15,339 nt of DNA from CAZRAL01 sp964598005 (lineage in GTDB: Bacteria; Pseudomonadota; Gammaproteobacteria; Burkholderiales; Usitatibacteraceae): contig CAZRAL010000060.1 in NCBI GenBank assembly GCA_964598005.1, positions 1 to 15,339 on the forward strand, written 5' to 3'. How positions within the stretch are numbered: position 1 is the first letter of the stretch; the number at the start of each line of letters is the position of its first letter. The position numbers and the translations under genes are program-made. The notes beneath the pieces are model-generated. The model ran no database searches, had not been told where the DNA came from, and was given only the letters and a program-made list of their open reading frames with translations. Positions 1 through 7,235 of the stretch are shown here, in pieces.

Positions 1-448
1 GACTAAAGGGGTCAGGGTTATTAGCTTCACAACTTTAGCACTTCTTGTCGCTCAACTACAACCTGTTTCGCCTCCGTCCTCAGGCGCGGCCTGCCTCGTA
101 GCCTTGCTTCCCTCCTCACCCCAGTCGCTTTCTCAATCTTGGCGTAAAAACGCGCGTTGCCCAGTGGTTGGTTCTGATTGAGTGCTAGCCGAATGTTATC
201 AATTGCCGTGCTATCCAACTGTGTGTGAAACAGGGCGCGGTAAGCAATTTGTCTGCTCTTATCTGTTTGTCCCGGCGCTTCGCCCAGCCAGTGCAGGTAG
301 CTGGAGTAGTCCTCCTCGCTAAAGAAGCATGGCTCTCGGTTATGACCGCGCTGCACAATGTGTAGCGGGACACCATTTAGCTGGATGCGGGGGCGACGGG
401 GCATGATGCAAGAGTATCACAAAATAATTGACGCTGACCCCTTTAATC
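1..448 (-). mobile_element. RAYT element copy A, internally deleted
   Basis: Nearly identical to 1243-2047 (offset 1242) apart from scattered substitutions and one 357-bp internal deletion. The left end GACTAAAGGGGTCAG and the right end CTGACCCCTTTAATC are imperfect inverted repeats of each other. The window begins exactly at the left end, so more homology could lie outside it. The deletion junction is at 271-280 (CCCGGCGCTT), corresponding to the two CCCAGCGCTT copies at 1513-1522 and 1870-1879 in copy B. That is the pattern expected for slippage or recombination between short direct repeats. The element could be mobilised only by an intact transposase acting in trans. Confidence 0.8.
27..404 (-). 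pseudogene. REP-associated (Y1/HUH) transposase, catalytic core deleted
   Basis: A 125-codon open frame starting MPRRPRIQLNG and ending LKL. Residues 1-43 match the N-terminus, and the rest matches the C-terminus, of the 244-residue protein at 1269-2003. The missing 119 residues (about 44-162) contain the HVH metal-binding motif and the catalytic tyrosine region, so no strand cleavage is expected. The deletion is a multiple of three, so a short protein could still be made from the same ATG. It would keep the N-terminal segment and the basic C-terminal tail (RLRGRPRLR), which may bind DNA. It is called a pseudogene because the enzymatic core is gone. A repressor-like role for the truncated product is possible, but nothing in the sequence shows it. 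Confidence 0.85.
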
Positions 449-467
449 TTTTAATCATCGCAAAACA

Positions 468-489
468 ATTGATGCTGGTCCTTTTGATT
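468..489 (+). repeat. Decayed solo copy of the RAYT right end
   Basis: By eye, 16 of 22 positions match the right terminus of the RAYT elements (427-448 and 2026-2047), keeping ATTGA.GCTG and the following pyrimidine-rich block. It lies 19 bp beyond copy A and has no transposase of its own. It is probably an older end left by an earlier insertion. Chance similarity is not excluded. Confidence 0.4.
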
Positions 490-578
490 TATGGTCTCGC
501 GGAAATTAAACGTGGTCCGTCCCCTATTACGTTTAAGGGGGAATGGCTGAAGATGGCCGATTGGCGCGGGGTTTGGGG

Positions 579-980
579 TTAATGGTGTTTGACCTCATTT
601 TCCGCCCCATTTTTCTGCCGATTGTTTAGTGCTTGAATCGCATACAGCAGTAGAAGGATAAGCACGTCCCAATATGCGAAAAGTAAGATAAATGGAAGCG
701 ACAATCCATCCCGCAATCCAAAAATGATAGTTGCTGTACCGGTACACATCAAAATCAGCAAGCCCGTTATCGCTGGTCGTCTGAGCAATAGAACTGCCGC
801 AACAACATTAATCGCTAATATCGTCAACCGAAATGGGTATACGAACTCGAAATTAGTATCTGTTCCAAATCTTGACGTCATTTGATGATGTATTGGCCCC
901 ATATATGCGTAGCCTATTGCTGCAAAGATGTTTCCCCATATTAAGAGTATTGCAAAGCGCTGTGCATATTGACGGTGCAT
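579..980 (-). CDS. Small four-helix membrane protein, function unknown
   Basis: A 133-aa protein (MHRQYAQRFAILLIWGN...) with four likely transmembrane segments at about residues 8-27, 50-66, 69-88 and 94-116. A polar, charged C-terminus follows (NNRQKNGAENEVKHH). The ATG is 11 nt after the stop of the gene remnant at 992-1242 on the same strand, so the two were probably one transcript. No clear Shine-Dalgarno is visible, which fits translational coupling to the upstream gene. I do not recognise the family. A small membrane protein directly after the glycine-rich tail of a larger protein resembles an immunity gene behind a polymorphic toxin, but that is positional inference only. It is flanked on both sides by RAYT copies, so recombination between them could delete it. 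Confidence 0.6.
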   Translation of the reverse strand: MHRQYAQRFAILLIWGNIFAAIGYAYMGPIHHQMTSRFGTDTNFEFVYPFRLTILAINVVAAVLLLRRPAITGLLILMCTGTATIIFGLRDGLSLPFILLFAYWDVLILLLLYAIQALNNRQKNGAENEVKHH

Positions 981-991
981 AGTAGGTTTAC

Positions 992-1242
992 TTACTTTGC
1001 GCCCGCAGGACAGAGATCCGACGAGAATTTACCAAAAGTCTCAAAATTTCTAGCGCCAAATGCACCCAATTGTGTGCCTCGAATGTTGGCGCTTAGATTT
1101 CGTCCAGAGAAATACTCCTTATCCATACTCAATCCAGGTCCAAGCGCCATGTAGCCATTAAGCGCCATGTTTGCAGACCCAGGCCCATACGTCTTCTCTA
1201 TACTCCACGCAACTTGTATGTATTGAACATCATATTCAGGCG
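992..1242 (-). pseudogene. 3' remnant of an unidentified gene cut by RAYT copy B
   Basis: An open minus-strand frame of about 83 codons, without a start, runs from the RAYT boundary to a TAA at 992-994. It encodes a hydrophilic, Gly/Ala-rich C-terminus including VAWSIEKTYGPGSANMALNG and GTQLGAFGARNFETFGKFSS. The frame stays open for about a dozen codons into the element and then meets stops, so everything upstream has been lost or displaced. Alternating Gly/aromatic segments of this kind occur in C-terminal domains of large secreted or Rhs-type proteins. I do not recognise the family. Gene order (remnant, 11 nt, small membrane protein) is the main clue to a role. Confidence 0.5.
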
Positions 1243-2047
1243 GACTAAAGGGGTCAGGGTTATTATCTTCACAACTTTAGCATTCCTTGTCCCTCAACTA
1301 CAACCTGTTTCGCCTCCGTCCTCAGGCGCGGCCTGCCTCGTAGCCTTGCTTCCCTCCTCACCCCAGTCGCTTTCTCAATCTTGGCGTAAAAACGCGCGTT
1401 GCCCAGTGGTTGGTTCTGATTGAGTGCTAGCCGAATGTTATCAATTGCCGTGCTATCCAACTGTGTGTGAAACAGGGCGCGGTAAGCAATTTGTCTGCTC
1501 TTGTCTGTTTGTCCCAGCGCTTGATACAGAACATGCGGGGTGATGCGGCTGTCGGTCGCGCCCAGCGCATTGGTCCGATAGCTCGTCCACCGATAGTGTG
1601 CTGGATCATCGACCATCGCGGCGCGTACCGGGTTGAGTTCAATATAGCGTTGACAGGTTAGCAGGTAAGTATCCGCCTGAATGACAGACGATTTGTAGCG
1701 ACTGTCCCACAACGTGCCGGTACGTTTGTAAGTGCGGTTGATATACTGCACATAGCGCCGTCCCAGCGACATGATGAGCTTAGGGACTGCTTCTGCCTTT
1801 TTGGGCGTAAGGAGCAGGTGTACGTGATTGGTCATCAGCGCGTAGGCATGGAGCTGACATTCGTTGTCACCCAGCGCTTCGCCCAGCCAGTGCAGGTAGC
1901 TGGAGTAGTCTTCCTCGCTAAAGAAGCATGGCTCTCGGTTATGACCGCGCTGCACAATGTGTAGCGGGACACCATTTAGCTGGATGCGGGGGCGACGGGG
2001 CATGATGCAAGAGTATCACAAAATAATTGACGCTGACCCCTTTAATC
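1243..2047 (-). mobile_element. RAYT element copy B, full length
   Basis: An 805-bp unit carrying one complete transposase. Its ends are GACTAAAGGGGTCAG on the left and CTGACCCCTTTAATC on the right, imperfect inverted repeats (about 2 mismatches over 18 bp). The right boundary is supported because identity with copy A stops at 2047 (equivalent to 448). The left boundary is inferred from terminal symmetry. Insertion truncated the gene whose remnant lies at 992-1242. No target-site duplication is obvious, as expected for Y1/HUH enzymes, which move single-stranded DNA. Confidence 0.8.
1269..2003 (-). CDS. REP-associated tyrosine transposase (RAYT, Y1_Tnp/HUH)
   Basis: A 244-aa single-domain transposase related to IS200/IS605 TnpA. 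These enzymes nick and rejoin single-stranded DNA at palindromic REP-like ends through a 5'-phosphotyrosine. The N-terminus has the family signature PRRPRIQLNGVPLHIVQRGHNR (residues 2-23). The HUH motif is N-H60-V-H62-LLL. The likely nucleophile is a tyrosine at 84 or 87 in GRRYVQYINRTY, followed by GTLWDSRYKS and the YIELNPVRA segment (120-128) typical of RAYTs. The tail is basic. Length and motif order are as expected, so it is probably functional and could act on copy A and the solo ends. The ATG is 24 nt inside the TGACCCC-type right end. Confidence 0.9.
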   Translation of the reverse strand: MPRRPRIQLNGVPLHIVQRGHNREPCFFSEEDYSSYLHWLGEALGDNECQLHAYALMTNHVHLLLTPKKAEAVPKLIMSLGRRYVQYINRTYKRTGTLWDSRYKSSVIQADTYLLTCQRYIELNPVRAAMVDDPAHYRWTSYRTNALGATDSRITPHVLYQALGQTDKSRQIAYRALFHTQLDSTAIDNIRLALNQNQPLGNARFYAKIEKATGVRREARLRGRPRLRTEAKQVVVEGQGMLKL

Positions 2048-2132
2048 CTCTTTAATCCTTTAATCCGACCCCATTAATCCATTGACGCTGACCCCTTTAA
2101 TCACTTTAATCCGCTTTAATCCATTAATCCCC
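2041..2132 (+). repeat. TTTAATCC-rich array with a solo RAYT right end
   Basis: Directly next to copy B. TTTAATC recurs at about 2041, 2051, 2058, 2097, 2105 and 2114, with GACCCCATTAATCC and CCATTAATCCCC variants. A perfect extra copy of the 22-nt RAYT right terminus is at 2081-2102 (identical to 2026-2047). No transposase accompanies this solo end. The TAA stop of the GNAT gene at 2124 lies inside the array, so its last codons may derive from repeat DNA. Confidence 0.65.
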
Positions 2133-2633
2133 TCGGGTATCTAACAGCAGCCCCATGACAATGGTGTCAATATATTGTCCATCAACTTTCATTCCATGGC
2201 GTTTCGTGCCCTCGTATTCGAAGCCTAGTTTTTTATAAAAGCCTATTGCATGTAGGTTGTCCGCCCGAGCTTCAAGCTCTACGCGCGTGATACCGCATTC
2301 CACTGCATGAGACCGGCATGCATCGAAAAGTTGGTGACCTATACCTTGTCCGCGATAAGGAGTGAGAATTCCCATTCCTAAAGCGCCGCAATGCTGCAAC
2401 GTCTGATGCCATGCGGGCAAAATATCGCACCAGCCGATAACTCGATTTTTTTCGCGGGCAACGAATTGCGGGATATTTTTTGCGATATTCTCATTGACGA
2501 AGTCGCGCACATGGTCGAGTGACGGCGCTTCCAGCATGGCGAGAAACTTGCGTTCGCGTGCAACCATATCCAGACATTCACGAAATGAGGTTATATCGGA
2601 TTCGGCAATCGGCGTGATTGAAATTTTCATCAT
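2124..2633 (-). CDS. GNAT-family N-acetyltransferase
   Basis: A 169-aa single GNAT domain that would transfer acetyl from acetyl-CoA to an amine; the substrate cannot be told from sequence. The acetyl-CoA pyrophosphate loop is RGQGIG at residues 94-99, preceded by the beta-strand GALGMGIL. The later motif B segment LEARADNLHAIGFYKKLGF, followed by KRHGMKVDGQYIDTIVM, is typical of cytosolic acetyltransferases of the RimI/phosphinothricin-acetyltransferase type. The start is MMKIS; the upstream sequence is CCACCCC with no convincing Shine-Dalgarno, so either Met could be used. The stop lies inside the TTTAATCC repeat array. Strand is shared with the GNAT at 2855-3364, but a 221-bp gap separates them in which I see no gene. 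Confidence 0.85.
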   Translation of the reverse strand: MMKISITPIAESDITSFRECLDMVARERKFLAMLEAPSLDHVRDFVNENIAKNIPQFVAREKNRVIGWCDILPAWHQTLQHCGALGMGILTPYRGQGIGHQLFDACRSHAVECGITRVELEARADNLHAIGFYKKLGFEYEGTKRHGMKVDGQYIDTIVMGLLLDTRGD

Positions 2634-2854
2634 GGGGTGGAATTTTTAGGGCTGTAAATTCTTACGGTACGGTAAACCCTGACTTTTTTGCCGCCTTGTC
2701 GTAAAGCTGCATTGAAATATCATAGCCTTCTTAAAGAATTGGGCCCACTGTGGCCAGAAAAAGCATTGTAACCTTCCCCAAGTTTCTACCAGGCAGGGAA
2801 ATGTTCGCTTATAACGCTCTAGGTGTAGTAGTTGGCGCGCAGAGAGGAAAATTC

Positions 2855-3364
2855 CTAAATTCGGTTGAAGCGCAAACACATATGTATCTCGTCATGAGGC
2901 TTACCGTCGATAAGCATGGCTGCTGGCTCTCGGCCGAATGCCTCGAAGCCAAGAGATTCGTATAAACGAATAGCGCCCATATTGGTGGCATTAACACAAA
3001 GATTGATTTGCCGAATCCCTTCTATGGAGCGTGCCAAGGATAGCGCTTCTTGCAAAAGTGCACGGCCAGCACCCTGACCTCGGTTTTGAGGTGATATATA
3101 CATGCCCCAGATCAGGGCTTTGTGTGCAAGTTTATGCTTGGTTTCTCTACCCAGCGCGACGATGCCAATAAGTTCATCTTTTTCAAATGCGCCAAATACG
3201 CCGCAATCGGTCTTAACTGCAAGACGTTCTTCGATAACGGAGATCGGAAAATCCTTTTCCTCTACATAGCTCGAGCCGAAGGCGGTGGGTGACTCCCGTA
3301 AGGCACGCAGACGCAACGATTGAAAGATCAATGCATCGGCAGGAGTAAGGCGGCGAATATTCAT
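2855..3364 (-). CDS. GNAT-family N-acetyltransferase
   Basis: A 169-aa GNAT domain. The acetyl-CoA loop is RGQGAG at residues 95-100 after ALIWGMYISPQN, and the C-terminal motif INLCVNATNMGAIRLYESLGF marks the usual Asn/Tyr-containing motif B. The substrate is unknown. I chose the ATG at 3364 (MNIRRLTPAD, a typical GNAT N-terminus). An in-frame TTG at 3376 would add four residues and overlap the ppsR stop. The gene begins 8 nt after ppsR ends, so it is almost certainly co-transcribed and perhaps translationally coupled, having no good Shine-Dalgarno. A GNAT next to ppsR need not be functionally linked to PEP synthase. Confidence 0.87.
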   Translation of the reverse strand: MNIRRLTPADALIFQSLRLRALRESPTAFGSSYVEEKDFPISVIEERLAVKTDCGVFGAFEKDELIGIVALGRETKHKLAHKALIWGMYISPQNRGQGAGRALLQEALSLARSIEGIRQINLCVNATNMGAIRLYESLGFEAFGREPAAMLIDGKPHDEIHMCLRFNRI

Positions 3365-3372
3365 AGCAATAT

Positions 3373-4197
3373 TCAATAAACCCGTCGCACCAAATGGGCT
3401 TCGTGCAGAATGGTGGTAGCCAGTTCTTCAATGCTCTTGGTTGTGGAGTTTAAAAAGCGGATATTGGACTGTTTCATCAGCGATTCTGCTGCATTCACTT
3501 CGTAAACGCAGTTGGCGAGCGCAGCGTACTGGCTGTCTGGTTTTCTTTCCTGCCGGATTTGCTGTAACCGCTCGGGCGAAATGGAGAGCCCCCATACTTT
3601 ATGTTTCAACGGTAGCAAGGCAGGGGGGAGCTTCATTTTTTCCAAATCTTCGGGGATCAGCGGATAGTTGGCCGCCTTGATGCCGAATTGCAGCGCCAGA
3701 TAAAGGCAGGTGGGGGTTTTCCCACTGCGTGATACACCGACCAAAATAATATCGGCTGCGGTCAGATTGCGGTTTGTGGTGCCATCATCGTGGGCCAGGG
3801 TGTAATTCACGGCCTCGATACGATGATTGTAATCCTTGAAATTACCGGCGGAGTGGCTGCGTCCCACAGCGTGGGCAGATTTTGCCCCGAGTTCAGCTTC
3901 CAGCGGCACAATAAAGCGTTCGAAAAGGTCGAGCACCAGCCCCTCTGCACGTCCGATCCGGGCGCGTATATCCTCTGTCATCAGAGAAGTAAAGACCAGC
4001 GGGCGTTTGCCTGATTCGGCATAGGCAGCGGCAATCTGGGCAAGGGCAACGTGCGCTTTCTCTGGCGTATCCACAAATGGCAGCGTAACGCGGTGGAATT
4101 TTATGTCATCAAACTGGGTGAGAAGCGAATTGCCCAGCATTTCCACCGTAATCCCGGTACGGTCGGAGATAAAAAAAGCAGTACGGCATGGGGGCAT
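3373..4197 (-). CDS. ppsR: PEP synthase regulatory protein (bifunctional kinase/pyrophosphorylase, DUF299)
   Basis: A 274-aa member of the PpsR/DUF299 family. In this family the protein inactivates PEP synthase by ADP-dependent phosphorylation of a threonine next to the catalytic histidine and reactivates it by Pi-dependent dephosphorylation. Visible family features are the N-terminal FFISDRTGITVEMLGNSLL (residues 8-26), the HSAGNFKDYNHRIEAVNYTLAHDDG block (115-139) and the P-loop-like GVSRSGKT at 154-161. Length matches the family norm. The ATG at 4197 has an AAGGA about 9 nt upstream on the minus strand. It is divergent from ppsA, the classic arrangement, which gives strong contextual support. 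Confidence 0.95.
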   Translation of the reverse strand: MPPCRTAFFISDRTGITVEMLGNSLLTQFDDIKFHRVTLPFVDTPEKAHVALAQIAAAYAESGKRPLVFTSLMTEDIRARIGRAEGLVLDLFERFIVPLEAELGAKSAHAVGRSHSAGNFKDYNHRIEAVNYTLAHDDGTTNRNLTAADIILVGVSRSGKTPTCLYLALQFGIKAANYPLIPEDLEKMKLPPALLPLKHKVWGLSISPERLQQIRQERKPDSQYAALANCVYEVNAAESLMKQSNIRFLNSTTKSIEELATTILHEAHLVRRVY

Positions 4198-4344
4198 GAA
4201 ATTTTTTCCTTGTGTGGTGTAGGAGTGAAGAAGTTATAATCACGGCAGTTATTCTGCTGGGGTGGCCGTTCAGGCATTTTGCACTTTCGGCAGGTTGCTT
4301 GTCGATAATAATGCGACCCTTTTCCCACATTCATCCCCACACAC
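4198..4344. promoter_or_regulatory. Divergent ppsR/ppsA intergenic region
   Basis: 147 bp between divergent starts must hold promoters for both transcripts. On the plus strand the best candidate is GATAATAAT near 4303-4311 as a -10, with a weak TTGCAC about 20 nt upstream as a -35. On the minus strand TATAAC near 4234-4239 could be a -10. Neither is a strong match, so promoter positions are not established. No operator-like palindrome stands out. Confidence 0.35.
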
Positions 4345-6771
4345 ATGACCAAAATTCCTGCTTCTGCCCCTGATGTTTTACCTCTTGTTTTGCCGCTGAG
4401 CCAACTCCGTATGCAGGATGTGGCGATGGTGGGCGGAAAAAACGCCTCGCTGGGTGAATTGATCAGCCAGCTTGCACGAGCTGGCGTGCAGGTGCCGGGT
4501 GGATTTGCCACCACAGCACAGGCATTCCGCGAGTTTCTTGCGCATAACCGGCTCACTGAAAAAATCAATGCTGCACTGGACAATCTCGACGTCGATGATA
4601 TTGCCGCCTTGAGCAAAACCGGGGCTATGGTGCGCGAGTGGGTGATCAAGGCCCCATTACAGCCCGCCTTGGAAGAAAGTGTACGTGCGGCCTACCACGT
4701 GCTCACGCAAGATGACCAAGCGGCCACCTTTGCAGTTCGTTCCTCCGCCACGGCGGAAGATTTGCCCGATGCCTCGTTTGCCGGCCAACAGGAGACCTAT
4801 CTCAATATCAAAGGTATCGATCATGTGCTGGAAGCAATCAAGCATGTTTTTGCTTCGCTTTATAACGATCGGGCCATTGCCTATCGTGTGCACAAAAATT
4901 TTGTCCATGCCGAAGTAGCACTTTCCGCGGGGGTGCAGCGTATGGTGCGCTCGGATACCGGGGCGGCTGGTGTGATGTTCACGCTGGATACCGAGTCCGG
5001 CTTTCGCGATGTGGTTTTCATTACGTCTAGCTATGGGCTGGGGGAAATGGTGGTGCAGGGTGCGGTCAATCCCGACGAATTTTATGTTTCCAAACAATGT
5101 TTGAAAAACGGTAATCCTGCCGTTATTCGCCGCAGTCTGGGCACCAAGGCCAAAAAACTGGTTTTCACCAACGAAACCAAAACAGGAAAATCGGTAACCG
5201 AGCAGGATGTCCCCGCAGCTGACCGCGAACGATTTTCGCTGACCGATGCGGATGTGCAGCAATTAGCGCAATACGCCACGGCTATTGAAGCGCATTACGG
5301 TTGCCCCATGGATATTGAGTGGGGCAAAGAGAGCGCCAAGGATGGCGGACGCCTTTACATCTTGCAGGCGCGTCCTGAAACAGTGAAATCGCAAGTGAAA
5401 AAAACCGATTCATTAACCCGCTATCGGTTATTGTCAAGCGGGGAAAAAATCGCCGAAGGCCGCGCCATTGGCGGCAAGGTGGGCGCTGGTCCTGCGCGCA
5501 TCATTGCCAATGTCGATGAAATTCATCGTTTCAGGGCGGGCGATGTCATTGTGACCGATATGACCGATCCCAACTGGGAGCCGGTGATGAAAAAGGCCGC
5601 CGCCATTATCACCAATCGGGGAGGCCGCACCTGTCACGCGGCAATCATTGCCCGCGAATTGGGTGTGCCCGCCATAGTAGGTTGTGAAGACGCGACGGAG
5701 GTCATTCAAGATGGTGAAGCGGTGACCGCCAGCTGCTGCGAGGGGGATACCGGTTTTGTCTACCGCGGAAAAGTCCCGTTTGAAGTCAATACGATTTCGC
5801 TCGACAACATGCCGGCAATTCCGGTCAAGATATCGATGAACGTGGGCAATCCTCAGCTGGCGTTTGATTTTGCCCAATTGCCCCATGAAGGCGTAGGCCT
5901 GGCGCGGCTGGAATTTATCATCTCCAATACCATCGGGATCCATCCCAAAGCGTGCCTGGAATATTCGGCTTTACCGCCTGATTTGAAAGCGCAAGTGATG
6001 CAGCAGGCACGTGGCTACAAGGATCCCGTTGATTTTTATGTGCAGCGGATCATCGAGGGTGTGGCGACGATTGCAACCGCATTCTGGCCCAAGAAAGTGA
6101 TCGTGAGGCTTTCCGACTTCAAATCGAACGAATACCGCAATCTGCTTGGCGGTACCCGCTATGAACCCACTGAGGAAAATCCGATGCTGGGGTTTCGCGG
6201 CGCATCGCGCTACATCGCACCCTCATTCCACGATTGCTTCAAGCTGGAATGCGACGCCATGCGTTATGTGCGTGACACGATGGGATTAAGCAATGTCGAA
6301 CTAATGGTGCCTTTTGTGCGCACGTTGACCGAAGCGGATCAGGTGCTGGCGATCATGAAACAGTTTGGGCTGGAACGCGGAAAAGGCGCGGGCAACGGCG
6401 GTTTACGCGTGATCATGATGTGCGAAATCCCGGCTAATGCCATTCTGGCAGACGAATTTTTGCAACGCTTCGATGGCTTTTCCATTGGATCCAACGATAT
6501 GACCCAATTGACTTTGGGGCTGGATCGTGACTCGGGGCTGGTGATGGGGGCTTTCGATGAACGCGATGCGGCAGTCAAAAGCATGCTGCATATGGCCATT
6601 GCGGCCTGTCGCAAAGCCAACAAGTACATCGGTATTTGCGGGCAAGGGCCTAGCGACTACCCCGATTTGGCAGAATGGTTGATGAAAGAGGGTATTGGAA
6701 GTATCAGCCTTAATCCCGATACCGTAGTGGAAACATGGTTACATCTGGCTAAAACCGCCTCACCATGCTGA
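4345..6771 (+). CDS. ppsA: Phosphoenolpyruvate synthase (pyruvate, water dikinase)
   Basis: An 808-aa cytosolic enzyme making PEP, AMP and Pi from pyruvate, ATP and water, the entry step of gluconeogenesis from C2/C3 compounds. Domain order is N-terminal nucleotide-binding (about 15-355; VGGKNASLGEL at 29-39, AVRSSATAEDLPDASFAGQQ, then LQARPETV), central phosphohistidine swivelling domain (GGRTCHAAIIARELGVPAIVG with His431), and C-terminal PEP/pyruvate TIM barrel (GLARLEF, ending GICGQGPSDYP with Cys765 as the likely acid/base). The Thr/Cys/His stretch TCH is where PpsR acts in this family. Length is normal. No clear Shine-Dalgarno precedes the ATG. Its last codons overlap the elaA-like start by 7 nt (ATGCTGA), making it the first gene of a rightward run. 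Confidence 0.97.
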   Translation: MTKIPASAPDVLPLVLPLSQLRMQDVAMVGGKNASLGELISQLARAGVQVPGGFATTAQAFREFLAHNRLTEKINAALDNLDVDDIAALSKTGAMVREWVIKAPLQPALEESVRAAYHVLTQDDQAATFAVRSSATAEDLPDASFAGQQETYLNIKGIDHVLEAIKHVFASLYNDRAIAYRVHKNFVHAEVALSAGVQRMVRSDTGAAGVMFTLDTESGFRDVVFITSSYGLGEMVVQGAVNPDEFYVSKQCLKNGNPAVIRRSLGTKAKKLVFTNETKTGKSVTEQDVPAADRERFSLTDADVQQLAQYATAIEAHYGCPMDIEWGKESAKDGGRLYILQARPETVKSQVKKTDSLTRYRLLSSGEKIAEGRAIGGKVGAGPARIIANVDEIHRFRAGDVIVTDMTDPNWEPVMKKAAAIITNRGGRTCHAAIIARELGVPAIVGCEDATEVIQDGEAVTASCCEGDTGFVYRGKVPFEVNTISLDNMPAIPVKISMNVGNPQLAFDFAQLPHEGVGLARLEFIISNTIGIHPKACLEYSALPPDLKAQVMQQARGYKDPVDFYVQRIIEGVATIATAFWPKKVIVRLSDFKSNEYRNLLGGTRYEPTEENPMLGFRGASRYIAPSFHDCFKLECDAMRYVRDTMGLSNVELMVPFVRTLTEADQVLAIMKQFGLERGKGAGNGGLRVIMMCEIPANAILADEFLQRFDGFSIGSNDMTQLTLGLDRDSGLVMGAFDERDAAVKSMLHMAIAACRKANKYIGICGQGPSDYPDLAEWLMKEGIGSISLNPDTVVETWLHLAKTASPC

Positions 6772-7235
6772 GGTGGCAATTTTCCCGTTTTGATGCACTG
6801 CCCATCCGTGATTGGTATGCCGTGTCGGCAGCCCGCCTGGCCGTTTTTGGTATCGAACAAAAATGCGCTTTTCAGGATAACGATGGGGCCGATTTTCATT
6901 CCTGGCACTTATTGGGTTGGGTTGAAGAGCAGGGGGTCAAAAAGCTGGCGGCTTATTGTCGGCTTGTCGATCCCGGTATCAAATTTGACGAACCTTCGAT
7001 CGGCAGGGTGATTACAACCAGCGAATTCCGGGGCCAAGGGTATGGGAAAATATTGATTGTGGAAGCGCTATCCCGGCACGATGCGTTATACCTCGGTCAG
7101 CCCAACCGGATCGGCGCACAGCAGCGCCTGGAAGGATTTTATCGAGCCTTCGGGTTCGAAACCGTCTCCGATATTTATATGGAAGATAATATTTTGCATG
7201 TCGAAATGCTGAGACCAGGCAAGGAAAAACCATGA
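6765..7235 (+). CDS. elaA: ElaA-family GNAT acetyltransferase
   Basis: A 156-aa protein with the ElaA layout: an N-terminal strand, then ARLAVFGIEQKCAFQDNDGAD (residues 23-43), which matches the R..VFVVEQ.C.Y.D.DG.D signature of the family. The acetyl-CoA motif is IGRVITTSEFRGQGYG (79-94), followed by the FYRAFGFE motif B. The physiological substrate of ElaA proteins is not known. The start overlaps ppsA (ATGCTGA) and the stop overlaps bdhA (ATGA), so translation is probably coupled on both sides. It is the third GNAT in the window, but belongs to a different subfamily from the two at 2124-3364. Confidence 0.87.
   Translation: MLRWQFSRFDALPIRDWYAVSAARLAVFGIEQKCAFQDNDGADFHSWHLLGWVEEQGVKKLAAYCRLVDPGIKFDEPSIGRVITTSEFRGQGYGKILIVEALSRHDALYLGQPNRIGAQQRLEGFYRAFGFETVSDIYMEDNILHVEMLRPGKEKP

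Noticed and set aside
969..1154. 61-aa plus-strand ORF
   Set aside because: It lies opposite the minus-strand remnant, whose glycine-rich reading is more protein-like and ends just upstream of the membrane gene.
2041..2132. CRISPR-like array
   Set aside because: Units are short, irregular TTTAATCC variants without uniform spacers and match the RAYT end; no cas gene is present.
2634..2854. 77-aa minus-strand ORF in the gap between the two GNAT genes
   Set aside because: It overlaps the downstream GNAT coding end, has no ribosome binding site and matches no family I know. The gap otherwise shows nothing I can name.
4283..4300. Possible sigma-54 promoter before ppsA
   Set aside because: GGCAGG and TTGCTT are present but the GG-to-GC spacing is about 6, not 10.
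4657..5262. Long antisense ORF inside ppsA (201 aa)
   Set aside because: A shadow of the strongly conserved ppsA coding frame, with no family motif and no ribosome binding site.
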